From Xanthomonas hortorum pv. cynarae (GTDB taxonomy: Bacteria > Pseudomonadota > Gammaproteobacteria > Xanthomonadales > Xanthomonadaceae), in NCBI RefSeq assembly GCF_002939985.1, contig NZ_MDFM01000006.1:56404-120403 (forward strand): DNA of 64,000 nucleotides. Reading direction: 5' to 3'. Both the position numbers and the translations under genes were made by a program. The notes beneath the pieces are model-generated. The model had not been told where the DNA came from. It saw only the letters and a list, made by a program, of their open reading frames with translations, and did no database searches. Positions 46,084 to 55,303 of the stretch are shown here, in pieces (position 1 is the first letter of the stretch; each line of letters starts with the position of its first letter).

Positions 46084-48726
46084 TCAGAAGCGATAGTCCA
46101 GGCCTACGGTGAAATAGCGCCCGCGTAGGTCGTACTGGGTGAAGTCGTACGGCGCGCGAATACCCGGGAACGAGGCATCCACCGGCGGCTGCTTGTCGGC
46201 CAGATTCTCGATCTTGGCGTAGAGCGTGAGGGTGTCGATGCCGGTGTAGGCCAGATACAGATCGAACTGGTTGTAGTCGTCCACGCGCGACTGCAATGCA
46301 CTCGCTGCCGCGCTGGCCTTCTGGTCGTAGCCGCCGGTGTAGTACCAGGTCAGCGCGGCACTGACGGTGCCCAGATTCCAGTCCAGCGTGGTGGTCGCCT
46401 TGTTGCGCGGCAACGAGGGACCGAGGTTGCTGCCGGCGTAATCCTGCAATGGGCCACCGACCACGGTGGGGCGGCGGTAATCGCGCACGTGGGTGTAAGC
46501 GGTATTGAGACCGAAGTTGCCGGCCGCTTCGGTGCGCCAGCGCTGGCGCAATTCGACATCGATACCGGAGGTGGTCAGCTCGCTGAGGTTTTGATAACGG
46601 TTGTACACCGCCACCAGCGTGCCGCGCTCGTTGCGGATGACATCGGCCGGGTCGTTGTTCTGCACGATGGTGGCGTTGTTGCCGGTGCCGACCAGATTCT
46701 CCAGTTCGATCTTGTACCAGTCCACGCTCAGGCTGGTGTCGGCCCATGGCGACAGCACCACACCGAAGTTGTAGCTGCGCGTGCGCTCCGGGTTGAGCTC
46801 GGTGTTGCCGACGGTGAAGAAGGTCGGGTTCTGGCGCGAGCCCGGCACGTCCGGATCGAACGGATCGACCACCGAGCCGTAGGAGATATTGGTGCTGGCC
46901 GCATTCTCCGACAGCGACGGTGCGCGAAAGCCACGCGAGGCGGCCGCGCGCACCAGCAACGCGTCGAGCGGCTGCCAACGCAGGCTGGCCTTGGGCGAAA
47001 ACGCATTACCGAAATCGCCGTAGTGATCGCCACGCCCGGCAAGTTGCAGTTCCAGCGATTGCAGCAGCGGCAGGTTGACCTCGGCGTACAGTGCCGACAC
47101 CTTGCGCTCGCCGTCCACCGCGGCAATCGCGGGGCGGATCTGCAGGCCCTGATCGATCTGCAGCGGATTACGCGAGACCAATTCTTCCTGACGCCACTCG
47201 GCACCGGCGGCGAATCCGACGCTGCCGGCCGGCAGCTCGAACAGGTTGCCGGAGAGCTTGGCATCGACGCCGCGCAGCGTGGATTGCGCCGGGCGCAGCG
47301 TGCTGAGGTTGATGCCGTCGATCACCGATTGCGGCGTGGCGGACGGGTTGAGCAGGTTGTAGCTGCCGTCGGCCAGCGCCTGCGCCAACGTGAAGCGATT
47401 GGCGAAACCGCCGGAGACGGTTTCGTGCTCGGTGCTGCGCGCAGCGAACGCCGCCGCCTCCCAATCCCAGCGTTCGGTCTTGCCGCGCACGCCGCCGAGA
47501 AAGCGGTAGGACTGCGAGCGATTGGTTTTGACCGTTTGACCCAGGTCGAAGAAGGTGTACTCGATCGGCACCGCCGTGCCGTACGGGTTGTAGGGGCTGG
47601 AGGCCGGCAGCAGGTTGGACACCGGCTCGGCCAGCCCGCTGCTGGCGTTCAAGGCGAAGCGGCCGCCTTCCAGGGTGAAGTACGGGCTGGAGCCGAAGAT
47701 CGACACGCCCTTGACCTCGCTGTAGAGCGCCTCGCCAAACGCTTCGACGTTGTCGCTGAGCCGGAACGTGGCATTGGTGTAGGCCTGATAGCGCTTGGTC
47801 GAGGGGATCAGCGTGGTGAACGGGGCCTGGTTGAAGCCGCAGGTGTCGCCGGCCAGGCCGTCGATCGGCGCGCTGGCGGTGAGTACTGTACCGGCGGGGC
47901 AGTTGCCTTGCGCATCCAGCATCGGCACCGAGCGGCCGCCGACCAGATAGCGCGCACCCTTGGCCGACCAGCCGTTCCAGCGCCCGCCGGGAAGATCGGT
48001 ATAGATGCCCGAGCGGGTCAGTTCGCGCTGGTCCTGATCCAGTCGATCGCGGTTATAGGCGTCGAAACTGAAAAGGATGTTGTAGCCGTCGTTGTCCAGA
48101 TCGCCGATGCCGCCGATGAAGGTGGCGCGCTGGGTGTCCATGCCGCCCTGATCGGAGGTGCCGCCGCTCAAGCCCAGCTCGGCGCCCTGGAAATCCTGGC
48201 GGGTGATGATGTTGACCACCCCGGCCACCGCATCGGAGCCGTACACGGCAGAGGCGCCGTCCTTGAGCACTTCGATGCGTTCCACCGCCACCAGCGGCAA
48301 TGCGTTGAGGTTGACGAAGGTGTCGCCCAGGCCGTTGGCAGGGAACCCGTAATTGGCCAGCCGGCGCCCGTTGAGCAGCACCAGCGTGTTCTTTTGCGAC
48401 AGCCCGCGCAGGCCGATCCCGGCCGAGCCAGACGCCCACCCGTTATTGGTGGTCTCGTTGGTGGCGTTGCCGGTGTTGGCGGAGATCGAGCGCAGTGCGT
48501 CGGCGACAGTGACCTTGCCGGACTGCTCCAGCTGCTGGCGGTCGATCACCTGCACCGGGTTCGGGCCTTCGCTGTCGGTGCGCTTGATGTTGGAGCCGGT
48601 GACGCTGACGGTGGCCAGGGTCTTGCCCGTGTCGGGTGTCGCGTCGTCGGCGTGGGCGAGAGGAATCAGCGCCGAGAGAACGGCAAGGGACAGCAGGTAC
48701 GGCGTAGGGCGCTTCACGCACGGCAT
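46084..48726 (-). CDS. TonB-dependent outer-membrane receptor
   Basis: 880 residues. Signal peptide (LSLAVLSALIPLAHA), then a TonB-box-like TLATVSVTGSNIKRTD, plug domain (GQxx region to DAVAGVVNIITR near 175), and a long 22-strand-type beta barrel ending with a C-terminal aromatic (GLDYRF), as needed for BAM insertion. The SNIKRTD/EGPNPVQVIDR plug start is typical of Xanthomonas and Caulobacter receptors for plant carbohydrates or peptides; the ligand is unknown. The M28 peptidase follows after 111 bases, suggesting joint peptide use. Confidence 0.88.
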   Translation of the reverse strand: MPCVKRPTPYLLSLAVLSALIPLAHADDATPDTGKTLATVSVTGSNIKRTDSEGPNPVQVIDRQQLEQSGKVTVADALRSISANTGNATNETTNNGWASGSAGIGLRGLSQKNTLVLLNGRRLANYGFPANGLGDTFVNLNALPLVAVERIEVLKDGASAVYGSDAVAGVVNIITRQDFQGAELGLSGGTSDQGGMDTQRATFIGGIGDLDNDGYNILFSFDAYNRDRLDQDQRELTRSGIYTDLPGGRWNGWSAKGARYLVGGRSVPMLDAQGNCPAGTVLTASAPIDGLAGDTCGFNQAPFTTLIPSTKRYQAYTNATFRLSDNVEAFGEALYSEVKGVSIFGSSPYFTLEGGRFALNASSGLAEPVSNLLPASSPYNPYGTAVPIEYTFFDLGQTVKTNRSQSYRFLGGVRGKTERWDWEAAAFAARSTEHETVSGGFANRFTLAQALADGSYNLLNPSATPQSVIDGINLSTLRPAQSTLRGVDAKLSGNLFELPAGSVGFAAGAEWRQEELVSRNPLQIDQGLQIRPAIAAVDGERKVSALYAEVNLPLLQSLELQLAGRGDHYGDFGNAFSPKASLRWQPLDALLVRAAASRGFRAPSLSENAASTNISYGSVVDPFDPDVPGSRQNPTFFTVGNTELNPERTRSYNFGVVLSPWADTSLSVDWYKIELENLVGTGNNATIVQNNDPADVIRNERGTLVAVYNRYQNLSELTTSGIDVELRQRWRTEAAGNFGLNTAYTHVRDYRRPTVVGGPLQDYAGSNLGPSLPRNKATTTLDWNLGTVSAALTWYYTGGYDQKASAAASALQSRVDDYNQFDLYLAYTGIDTLTLYAKIENLADKQPPVDASFPGIRAPYDFTQYDLRGRYFTVGLDYRF

Positions 48727-48973
48727 CCATGAATGGGGGTTTTGCAGTGGGCCACGCGCGATTGATTAACAAAAATTACATAACTGCATAGGGATATGAC
48801 GCGCTGTGACACCCGCTGGCAGCCAGACGCGGTAAGACGCGTGTCGGACGTCGTGCGCTGCGTGTGGCGATTGAGTACATCGAGAACAACGCGCTGCTGT
48901 TTGTCTTCAAGAGCCCGCAGATGGGCTGTCTCGCTGCGATTGGCACAGCCCGAAAAGCATTGGCGCACTTACA

Positions 48974-49336
48974 ATGGCGCGCATGGATATCTTCAAAGTC
49001 TTTACGCTCGAAGCCGCGCATCGGCTTCCCAATGTGCCGCCCGGGCACAAGTGCGCCCGCTTGCACGGGCATTCCTTCCGGATCGAACTGCATGTCAGCG
49101 GCGAGCCGGGTGCCGAGACCGGCTGGATCATGGATTTCGGCGACATCAAGGCCGCCTTCCAACCGATCTACGACCGCCTGGACCACCACTACCTCAACGA
49201 CATCGAGGGATTGGAGAACCCGACCAGCGAGCGTCTGGCGATCTGGATCTGGCAGCAGCTCAAGCCGGCGCTGCCGCAGTTGAGCGAGATCGTGGTGCAC
49301 GAAACCTGCACGTCCGGCTGCCGCTATCGCGGCTGA
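48974..49336 (+). CDS. queD: 6-carboxy-5,6,7,8-tetrahydropterin synthase QueD
   Basis: 120 residues of the 6-pyruvoyl-tetrahydropterin synthase family, making the queuosine precursor 6-carboxytetrahydropterin. Zinc ligands are visible in AAHRL and HGHSF, with the catalytic Cys in [25 protein letters not shown] and [11 protein letters not shown] are family motifs. Two ATGs (48974 and 48983) are possible; neither has a strong ribosome-binding site. Divergent from the TonB receptor; followed by a terminator. Confidence 0.92.
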   Translation: MARMDIFKVFTLEAAHRLPNVPPGHKCARLHGHSFRIELHVSGEPGAETGWIMDFGDIKAAFQPIYDRLDHHYLNDIEGLENPTSERLAIWIWQQLKPALPQLSEIVVHETCTSGCRYRG

Positions 49337-49360
49337 TCGCCCGGCGCAATCGTGTGACGC

Positions 49361-49391
49361 AAGGCCGCCTAATAGGCGGCCTTGTCGTTTT
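49361..49391 (+). terminator. Terminator after queD
   Basis: AAGGCCGCC (49361-49369) pairs perfectly with GGCGGCCTT (49375-49383) across TAATA and is followed by GTCGTTTT. The T run is short and offset, but stem strength and position 25 bases after the queD stop support termination. Confidence 0.75.
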
Positions 49392-49528
49392 GCAGCCTGG
49401 ATAATTGATTGATTCAAAAAGGTTTTTGAAGCGGTTTTGGAAATTTTCAGCAAGCGTGTTGCATCGCAGCAATATCCGCGTATGCTGCAACGCAACAAAC
49501 AGTCACAGCATTCCCCAAGGGGTTCGCA

Positions 49529-49891
49529 ATGTCGGCGCAGTTCGAAAACGGCTTCAGCAGCTTTGCTTCCGCAGCGGCACGCGCCAACCAGTTGGCGATG
49601 GAACACGCAGAAAACGCGTTTGGCCTGCAGCTGAAGACCTTGGAACAAAACGTGAGCGCGACCACCAGCTTTTTCGGTGAATTTGCACAGGCACGCGACC
49701 TGGGCGCCTACCAGACGCTCTGGCCGAAGGGGCTGCAACTGGCCCGCGACAACCTGGAACGTCTGGCCTCGGTCAATCAGGAAGTGGTCGGCCTGGGGTT
49801 GAAGGCATCGGACGCGCTCGGCCAACTGGCCAAGCAGCAGTTCGACGCCAACAACGAGCAAGCGAGCAAAGGCAACACCCGGCGCAAGTAA
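49529..49891 (+). CDS. Phasin-family protein
   Basis: 120 residues, helical, with the phasin-like pattern SFFGEFAQARDLGAYQTLWPKGLQLARDNLERLASVNQEV. Phasins coat polyhydroxyalkanoate granules, but many short Xanthomonas phasin-like proteins occur without a nearby PHA synthase, as here. AAGGGG precedes the ATG. A single-gene unit with its own terminator. Confidence 0.82.
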   Translation: MSAQFENGFSSFASAAARANQLAMEHAENAFGLQLKTLEQNVSATTSFFGEFAQARDLGAYQTLWPKGLQLARDNLERLASVNQEVVGLGLKASDALGQLAKQQFDANNEQASKGNTRRK

Positions 49892-49943
49892 CCGCCACCA
49901 AAATTCAGCGTCTTTGCATGGGTCCCTCCCCCCATGCAATCCG

Positions 49944-49977
49944 GCCCGACAGATCCCTCCCTCTGTCGGGCTTTTTT
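49944..49977 (+). terminator. Rho-independent terminator after the phasin gene
   Basis: GCCCGACAG (49944-49952) pairs perfectly with CTGTCGGGC (49963-49971), followed by six T residues. Confidence 0.9.
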
Positions 49978-50065
49978 ATTGTCTGCGATTGGCCTGCGTG
50001 CTGCCGACACCGCCCGTGGCGGCGCTTGTCTGGCCGCTGTGCAGTCGCCAGACCCTCGGTTCCAC

Positions 50066-50740
50066 TTATTCCGGCAGCTGCAGCCCTTGCGCCTGAATCG
50101 CGGCGTCGGCACCCGAACGCCATGCGATCCGGCCCCAGTACGGCATCGTCAGGCGCTGGCGCAGCATGTCGATGTTCTCTTCGATGCGCTCCATCTGCGG
50201 ATCGATTTCGTTGGCGATCCAGCCGATGCAGTCCAGCCCATCGGCGGCGATGGCGGCGGCAGTCAGGCGCGCGTGATTGATGCAGCCCAGCCGCACGCCG
50301 ACCACCAGCACAACGGGCAGCTTGAGTGCGCGGACCAGATCGGCCTGGTCCAGATCGGCGCTCAGCGGCGCGGCCCAGCCGCCGACGCCTTCGACCACCA
50401 CCACCTCGGCCTGCGCGCGCAATTGCGCGAAGGCGCGGGCGATCGGCTCCAGCGACAGGGTGACGCCGACATCGGCGGCGGCCAGTTCCGGCGCCAGCGG
50501 GGCCGGCAAGGCATAGGGATTGAGGGTGGCGTAGTCGGGTTGCGGGTCGCTGGCGGCCTGCAGCGCCAGGGCGTCCTCGTTGCGCCAGCCGTGCGCGGTT
50601 TGCTCGCAGCCGCTGGCGACGGGCTTCATGCCCACGGCGGTGTGCCCGCGTGCGCGCAGTGCGTGCAGCAGCGCGGTGCTGCCCATGGTCTTGCCGATGC
50701 CGGTGTCGGTGCCGGTGACATAGAACGCCGAAAGCTGCAT
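50066..50740 (-). CDS. bioD: Dethiobiotin synthetase BioD
   Basis: 224 residues. P-loop GTDTGIGKT at about 10-18, KPVASGCE near 41-48, and VEGVGGWAAPL near 115-125 are BioD signatures. It closes the ureido ring of dethiobiotin from diaminopelargonate, CO2 and ATP. The ATG at 50740 fits the family; the frame stays open upstream without similarity. Other bio genes are not in this window. Divergent from msrC. Confidence 0.94.
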   Translation of the reverse strand: MQLSAFYVTGTDTGIGKTMGSTALLHALRARGHTAVGMKPVASGCEQTAHGWRNEDALALQAASDPQPDYATLNPYALPAPLAPELAAADVGVTLSLEPIARAFAQLRAQAEVVVVEGVGGWAAPLSADLDQADLVRALKLPVVLVVGVRLGCINHARLTAAAIAADGLDCIGWIANEIDPQMERIEENIDMLRQRLTMPYWGRIAWRSGADAAIQAQGLQLPE

Positions 50741-50858
50741 GCGTTTGGTTCCTGCGGCCACGCCGCGGTTGCAGTGAGGGCGCGCAGCATAGCGTGCAGA
50801 TCCAAACGGAACGCTGAGTCGCAACGACCCTGCGGATGGCCGCTGCTAGACTTCGACC

Positions 50859-51341
50859 ATGTTCGCAACTTCTTCGCTGACCGGCAGCAAGCCGGAACAA
50901 TACGCCCAGCTCACCGCCCAGGCCCAGGCACTGGTGCATGGCGAGCCGGATCGGATCGCCAATGCGGCCAACCTGGCCGCGCTGATCTTCAACGCGTTGC
51001 CGTCGCTCAACTGGGCCGGCTTCTACTTTTACGACGGCCGCGAGCTGGTGGTGGGGCCATTTCAGGGCTTGCCGGCCTGCGTGCGCATTCCGCTGGACAA
51101 GGGTGTGTGCGGTGCGGCCGCCAGCACCCGGCAGAGCCAGCGCATTGCCGACGTGGACGCCTTCCCGGGGCATATCGCCTGCGATTCGGCGTCGCGCTCG
51201 GAGCTGGTGATTCCGCTGGTCAAGGGCGATGCGCTGATCGGCGTGCTGGATCTGGACAGCCCGGAGCTGGATCGCTTCGATGCGGACGACCAGCGCGGCC
51301 TGGAAGCCATTGCGCAGGTCTTTGTCGGCGCGCTGACGTGA
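50859..51341 (+). CDS. msrC: Free methionine-(R)-sulfoxide reductase (GAF domain, fRMsr)
   Basis: 160 residues, a single GAF domain. The diagnostic cysteines sit in QGLPACVRIPLDKGVCG and FPGHIACDSASRSELV. It reduces free Met-R-sulfoxide. Its stop overlaps the next gene's GTG start by four bases (GTGA), so the two are coupled. Confidence 0.92.
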   Translation: MFATSSLTGSKPEQYAQLTAQAQALVHGEPDRIANAANLAALIFNALPSLNWAGFYFYDGRELVVGPFQGLPACVRIPLDKGVCGAAASTRQSQRIADVDAFPGHIACDSASRSELVIPLVKGDALIGVLDLDSPELDRFDADDQRGLEAIAQVFVGALT

Positions 51342-51730
51342 CCACCGAACGGCTGCGCAACATCGGCCCGAAAAGTGCAGCGTGGCTGCGTCAGGTCGGC
51401 CTGCGCACGCAGGAGGATCTGCAGGCGGCGGGTGCGGTGGGCGCGTTCGTCAAAGTGCGCCGCGCCGGCTTCAAGCCCAGCCTCAATCTGCTGTATTCGC
51501 TGGAGGGCGCGTTGACCGACTGCCATTGGCAGGAAGTGCCCGAAGCGCGGCGGCATGCCTTGCTGGCCGAGTACGAAGCGGCCAGCGCCTTGCTGCCGGT
51601 GCGTGGGCGCGCGGTGGGTGGGCCGGTGGAGACCGTGCACTACGCGCGGGCCGATAACGACGATACGCATGGCGAGATGCCTGAGGCTGCCGATGACGAT
51701 ACGGCAACAGGCGAGACGCACGACGATTGA
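51338..51730 (+). CDS. TfoX C-terminal-domain protein
   Basis: 130 residues from a GTG at 51338. The first 80 or so residues match the helical TfoX_C domain (LRNIGPKSAAWLRQVGLRTQEDLQAAGAVGAFVKVRRAGFKPSLNLLYSLEGAL), found alone or in the competence regulator TfoX/Sxy. The N-terminal TfoX domain is absent, so a regulator role is doubtful. The last 35 residues are acidic and low in complexity. Coupled to msrC. Confidence 0.88.
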   Translation: MTTERLRNIGPKSAAWLRQVGLRTQEDLQAAGAVGAFVKVRRAGFKPSLNLLYSLEGALTDCHWQEVPEARRHALLAEYEAASALLPVRGRAVGGPVETVHYARADNDDTHGEMPEAADDDTATGETHDD

Positions 51731-51811
51731 GCGTCTGTGCCGGGTTGCAGTAGCTGCGTGCACGTGGCGATGGTGATGCGATCAGCAGCAGCGTGATTGT
51801 TGGTTTTCTCT

Positions 51812-51836
51812 AGCGATCGATCTTCGATCGATCGCT
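51812..51836. repeat. Perfect GATC-rich inverted repeat
   Basis: AGCGATCGATC (51812-51822) and GATCGATCGCT (51826-51836) are perfectly complementary around TTC. It lies between the convergent TfoX_C and esterase genes. There is no T run, so it is not a classical terminator. Confidence 0.6.
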
Positions 51837-51847
51837 CGATGGCGTCA

Positions 51848-52798
51848 TCAACGCGTCGCTGCATCCCGTAACGTTGGCGCAAGCGATGCACCCAGCGTCT
51901 GACCATGCGTAAGGCCGGGTAGCGGTTGGTACTCGGCGGTGAGGCCGGGTAACGACGACAACAGCGTGACGAGATTCCGTGCAGCGCGTGGGTCTGCACG
52001 CGGCCGCCCGGGGCGATCTGGTGCTGCAGCTTGTCCCGGTGGCCTGCCCTCGCCTGCCATCAGCGTCAAACGACGCTTCGATGGCTGCATGTCTGCAGAA
52101 GCTGCTTGTGCATGATCCACCACGCGCCGTGCCTGCTGGACGATAAACCCATCGCCCCACCACAGCGAGGGATCGACCGCGACGTAGTGTTGAAACAGCT
52201 GCGGCTGCGTCAGCAACACCTGCAGCACGAACAGCCCGCCATACGAATGGCCCCATAGCGTTTGCCGCTGACGATCCACAGACGCGCGCGCTTCCACCTG
52301 CGGGCGAACGCGTGTGGCGATCAGTTGCGCGAATGCGGCAGCGCCGCCGGTCCTGCGCTGCGGATTCAGCGGATCGGTTTCCACACGGCCATCGGTAAAA
52401 CGCGCAGGCGTGTAATCCAGACTGCGCCCCACCGCATCGATGCGCAGCGTACTGTCGTCGGCGATGAACACCAGCACCGGCGCAGCGGCATGCGTGGACA
52501 GGCTATCAAGCAGACGCTCATCCAGTTCCATCAATGCCGCATTGCCATCCAGCAGATACACCACCGGGTATCCCGCAGCGGGCGACGCTGCCTTGGGTGT
52601 GGCAATCCGCACGCGGTAACGGCGTTGGCCATCGACCGAGTCCAGACGCAAGTCACTGAAGACATACGAGGCGCTGGGACGCTCGGCGACGGTGCTGCCA
52701 AACGTGCGGCTCAGATCCGGCTGCGCGAACAATGGCGTCATGCCGACGATCCACATCAGCACACCGGCACAGGCAAGCCGCCAACGAGACTGTCGCAT
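51848..52798 (-). CDS. Exported alpha/beta-hydrolase, siderophore-esterase-like (IroE/BesA type)
   Basis: 316 residues with a signal peptide (VLMWIVGMTPLFAQ). PVVYLLDGNAALMELDERLL and the nucleophile elbow GHSYGG are typical of the enterochelin esterase/esterase D family; GLTHG near the end may hold the catalytic His. It directly follows the FepA-like receptor gene on the same strand, so a role in releasing iron from an imported or trapped catecholate siderophore is likely. Export to the periplasm would resemble IroE. Confidence 0.8.
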   Translation of the reverse strand: MRQSRWRLACAGVLMWIVGMTPLFAQPDLSRTFGSTVAERPSASYVFSDLRLDSVDGQRRYRVRIATPKAASPAAGYPVVYLLDGNAALMELDERLLDSLSTHAAAPVLVFIADDSTLRIDAVGRSLDYTPARFTDGRVETDPLNPQRRTGGAAAFAQLIATRVRPQVEARASVDRQRQTLWGHSYGGLFVLQVLLTQPQLFQHYVAVDPSLWWGDGFIVQQARRVVDHAQAASADMQPSKRRLTLMAGEGRPPGQAAAPDRPGRPRADPRAARNLVTLLSSLPGLTAEYQPLPGLTHGQTLGASLAPTLRDAATR

Positions 52799-52854
52799 CA
52801 CTGCACGCTCTCCTCGTGCGCCGCGCACGTTTGTACGCGACGCTGCATCGCTAT

Positions 52855-55122
52855 TTAGAAGCCGAAACTCAAGCTGGCCCAATACGCGCGACCCGGTTCG
52901 TTGTAAGTAGCCGCACCTGCCGCACCGCCGGTGTTGTTGGTGCCTTCGCGGAACAGGCGCGTGTCGAACAGGTTGTCCACGCCCATCCCCACGCTGATCT
53001 TGCGGGTGATGCGGGAACGCGCACTGATGCCCCACAGATCGTAGGGGTCGCGCGCGTCGGGGGCGATGGCGCCGCCGCTGGTGCTCGATTGGGTGGCCGA
53101 TTCCTGCTTGCCGTAGAAGGTGCCGGTGAGCAGCAGCGACAAGGCCTGGGTCGGTTGCCAATCCAGCGTGGTGTTGACGGTGTACTCCGGGATCACCGAC
53201 AACGGCTGATCGGTGGCGGTGTTCTTGTTCTCGATCATGTAGGTGACGTTGGTATTCCACTTCAGTTCGCGGCCCTGCTCGCCCAGCAGCGGCAAGGTGA
53301 GATTGCCTTCCACGCCCTGCACGATCGCTTCCGATGCGTTGGTCCACTGGAACACCTGCCCCCGTCTGTCGACAGTGATATTGACCGGCGTCATACCGGC
53401 AACGATCTTGTCGTCGTAGGCGTTATGGAAGTACGTCAGCGAGGCGTGGTGACCGCTCTGCGGTGCCCACTCGATGCCGATCTCCTTGTTGATGCTGGTC
53501 TCCGGATCGAGGTTGTCGTTGCCCTGGATATAGCAGCCCGAGCCGAGATTGGGGAACAACACCGGGCAGCCATTGCCGCGCGTGTAATACAGATAATTGG
53601 CGTTGGACTGGTACAGGTTGGGCGCCTTGAACGCGCGCGCGATGCCGCCCTTGAGCAACCAGTCTTCGGTGAGTTTGTACTGCACGTTGAGGCTGGGGCT
53701 GAGGTTGTTGCCGAACTGGCTGTGGTGATCCAACCGCAGGCCCGGCGTGAGCGTCAGCCGCTCGGTGGCGTAGATGTTGTCTTCCAGATACACCGCGCTG
53801 AGCGTGGCTTCGCTGCGCGGGCTGCGTGCGCCTGCGGCCAGACCGGGGAAGCCACCGCCGGCGGTGACGGCCTGCGACATCGAATAGGCATCGCTGAGGC
53901 GGCTCTGGCGGCGCTCGAAGCCCAGCGTGAGCACCTGTTCGGCCCAGGCCTGCAACGGCATGTTGAATTCGCCATCGATGTTGAGGTTATCGAGCGTAGC
54001 GGTGGAGTTGAGCAGACCGGCGGCGATGGAGCCTTCCGGCCCGCCGGCCAGGCCTTCGTTGAGGCGGGTGTTGTCGGTGCCTTCATAGGCAGCGGTGAGG
54101 CGCGAGGTGCCCAGCGCCCAGGTGCCGCGATGGGTCAGCGATGCGGTGCGGCGGATCATGGTATTGGTTTCGCTGCCGAACAAGGCGCTGAGATCCGCGC
54201 CGGCCAGGCCGTCGGCACTGACCGCGCGATCGCCCGCGTACAGATTGCCCTGGCGGCTGAAACCGGCATCGAGTTCGACCACCTGGCCGTCCATCGGGTC
54301 CCAACGCAGCAGGCCGTTGATGTCCTTGTTGCGCACGCCCTCGCGCCCGGCCGGTGGCACTGCGGCAGCGTTGCTGGCGAAGCGGCGATTGAGATCCAGC
54401 GAATCCGGATCGGTTTTGTTGAGGTTGCCGTAGAGTCGGAACGAGAACGTGTCGGACAGCGTGCCGCTGAGCTGGAATCCCGCGCGCTGGCCGCCGCCTT
54501 CGGCACTGTGCTGCGGCACAAGACCGAACACCGTCATCGAGCCGGTCAGATCGCCGGTAGGCTTCTTGGTGATGATGTTGACCACGCCACCGGAGGCACC
54601 CGAGCCATAACGTGCCGCCGCGGGGCCGCGCAGCACTTCGATCCGCTCCACCGCTTCGGCCGGCACCCAGTTGGTGTCGCCACGCGTATTGCGCTCGCCG
54701 CTGCGGCCCATGCGCACCGCATCGCGCGATCCCACCGGCTTTCCATCGACCAGAATCAGCGTGTTTTCCGGGCCCATACCGCGCAGATCGATCTGGCGGT
54801 TGTTGCCGTACTGGCCAGAGGCACTGTTGCCGGTGAGATTGACGCCCGGCATGGTGCGCAGCAGCTGCGACAGGTCGTTGACCGGCGGGCGCCGCTCGAT
54901 GTCTTCGGCGGTGATGACCGACGAACCCAATGCTTGCCGGGCGATCTGTGCGGCAGTGACGTGCACGGTGTCCAGCGATTGCGGATCGGCTACAGCGTCT
55001 TCGGCAGATGCGCTGCAAATGCAGCTGCTACAACCGAGCGCAATGGCCAGCACCAGCTGACGGTGGGACAACACGGGACGGCGTGCAGGCACAGACATCC
55101 ATGACCGGCGTGATGCGGACAT
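52855..55122 (-). CDS. TonB-dependent siderophore receptor, FepA/PfeA-like (catecholate type)
   Basis: 755 residues. Signal peptide, TonB-box-like LDTVHVTAAQ, plug domain (LLRTMPGVNLTGNSASGQYGNNRQIDLRGMGPENTLILVDGKPV, then GGVVNIITKK), and beta barrel ending in SFGF. The long extended plug sequence with RMGRSGERNTRGDTNWVP is close to enterobactin receptors FepA/BfrA/PfeA. The ATG at 55122 has AGAGG upstream; an earlier ATG at 55194 gives an unlikely leader. Followed by a siderophore-esterase-like gene; a possible Fur site lies upstream. Confidence 0.88.
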   Translation of the reverse strand: MSASRRSWMSVPARRPVLSHRQLVLAIALGCSSCICSASAEDAVADPQSLDTVHVTAAQIARQALGSSVITAEDIERRPPVNDLSQLLRTMPGVNLTGNSASGQYGNNRQIDLRGMGPENTLILVDGKPVGSRDAVRMGRSGERNTRGDTNWVPAEAVERIEVLRGPAAARYGSGASGGVVNIITKKPTGDLTGSMTVFGLVPQHSAEGGGQRAGFQLSGTLSDTFSFRLYGNLNKTDPDSLDLNRRFASNAAAVPPAGREGVRNKDINGLLRWDPMDGQVVELDAGFSRQGNLYAGDRAVSADGLAGADLSALFGSETNTMIRRTASLTHRGTWALGTSRLTAAYEGTDNTRLNEGLAGGPEGSIAAGLLNSTATLDNLNIDGEFNMPLQAWAEQVLTLGFERRQSRLSDAYSMSQAVTAGGGFPGLAAGARSPRSEATLSAVYLEDNIYATERLTLTPGLRLDHHSQFGNNLSPSLNVQYKLTEDWLLKGGIARAFKAPNLYQSNANYLYYTRGNGCPVLFPNLGSGCYIQGNDNLDPETSINKEIGIEWAPQSGHHASLTYFHNAYDDKIVAGMTPVNITVDRRGQVFQWTNASEAIVQGVEGNLTLPLLGEQGRELKWNTNVTYMIENKNTATDQPLSVIPEYTVNTTLDWQPTQALSLLLTGTFYGKQESATQSSTSGGAIAPDARDPYDLWGISARSRITRKISVGMGVDNLFDTRLFREGTNNTGGAAGAATYNEPGRAYWASLSFGF

Positions 55123-55257
55123 TCTCAAACCTCTCGACAGGAGATGGACCTCTGGCGACGGCTTGAGGTGACACGGTGGGGGTGATGCGTGCAACGTGCA
55201 CTGGGTACGTGCAAGGCGCTACAACGCAGTCAAGATTGACCGCGCATTCTACACAGA

Positions 55258-55272
55258 TGCGATTCATTCTCA
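55258..55272 (-). promoter_or_regulatory. Possible Fur box upstream of the FepA-like receptor
   Basis: Read on the minus strand, TGAGAATGAATCGCA matches the 7-1-7 Fur pattern TGATAAT-N-ATTATCA at about 10 of 14 positions. It lies about 140 bases upstream of the receptor start, where an iron-regulated promoter is expected. Tentative. Confidence 0.35.
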
Positions 55273-55303
55273 AATGGTCGACCTGCGGTTGCGCTGCTGC
55301 GCG

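Noticed and set aside
46489..48732. 747-residue plus-strand frame opposite the TonB receptor
   Set aside because: Antisense shadow, rich in G, A, V and R without domains; the receptor on the minus strand is complete.
48864..48970. Frame reading [20 protein letters not shown] upstream of queD
   Set aside because: It looked protein-like for about 30 codons, but continues out of frame over queD and has no start signal.
52732..55104. 790-residue plus-strand frame opposite the FepA-like receptor
   Set aside because: Antisense shadow of the receptor gene; no start signal or family features.
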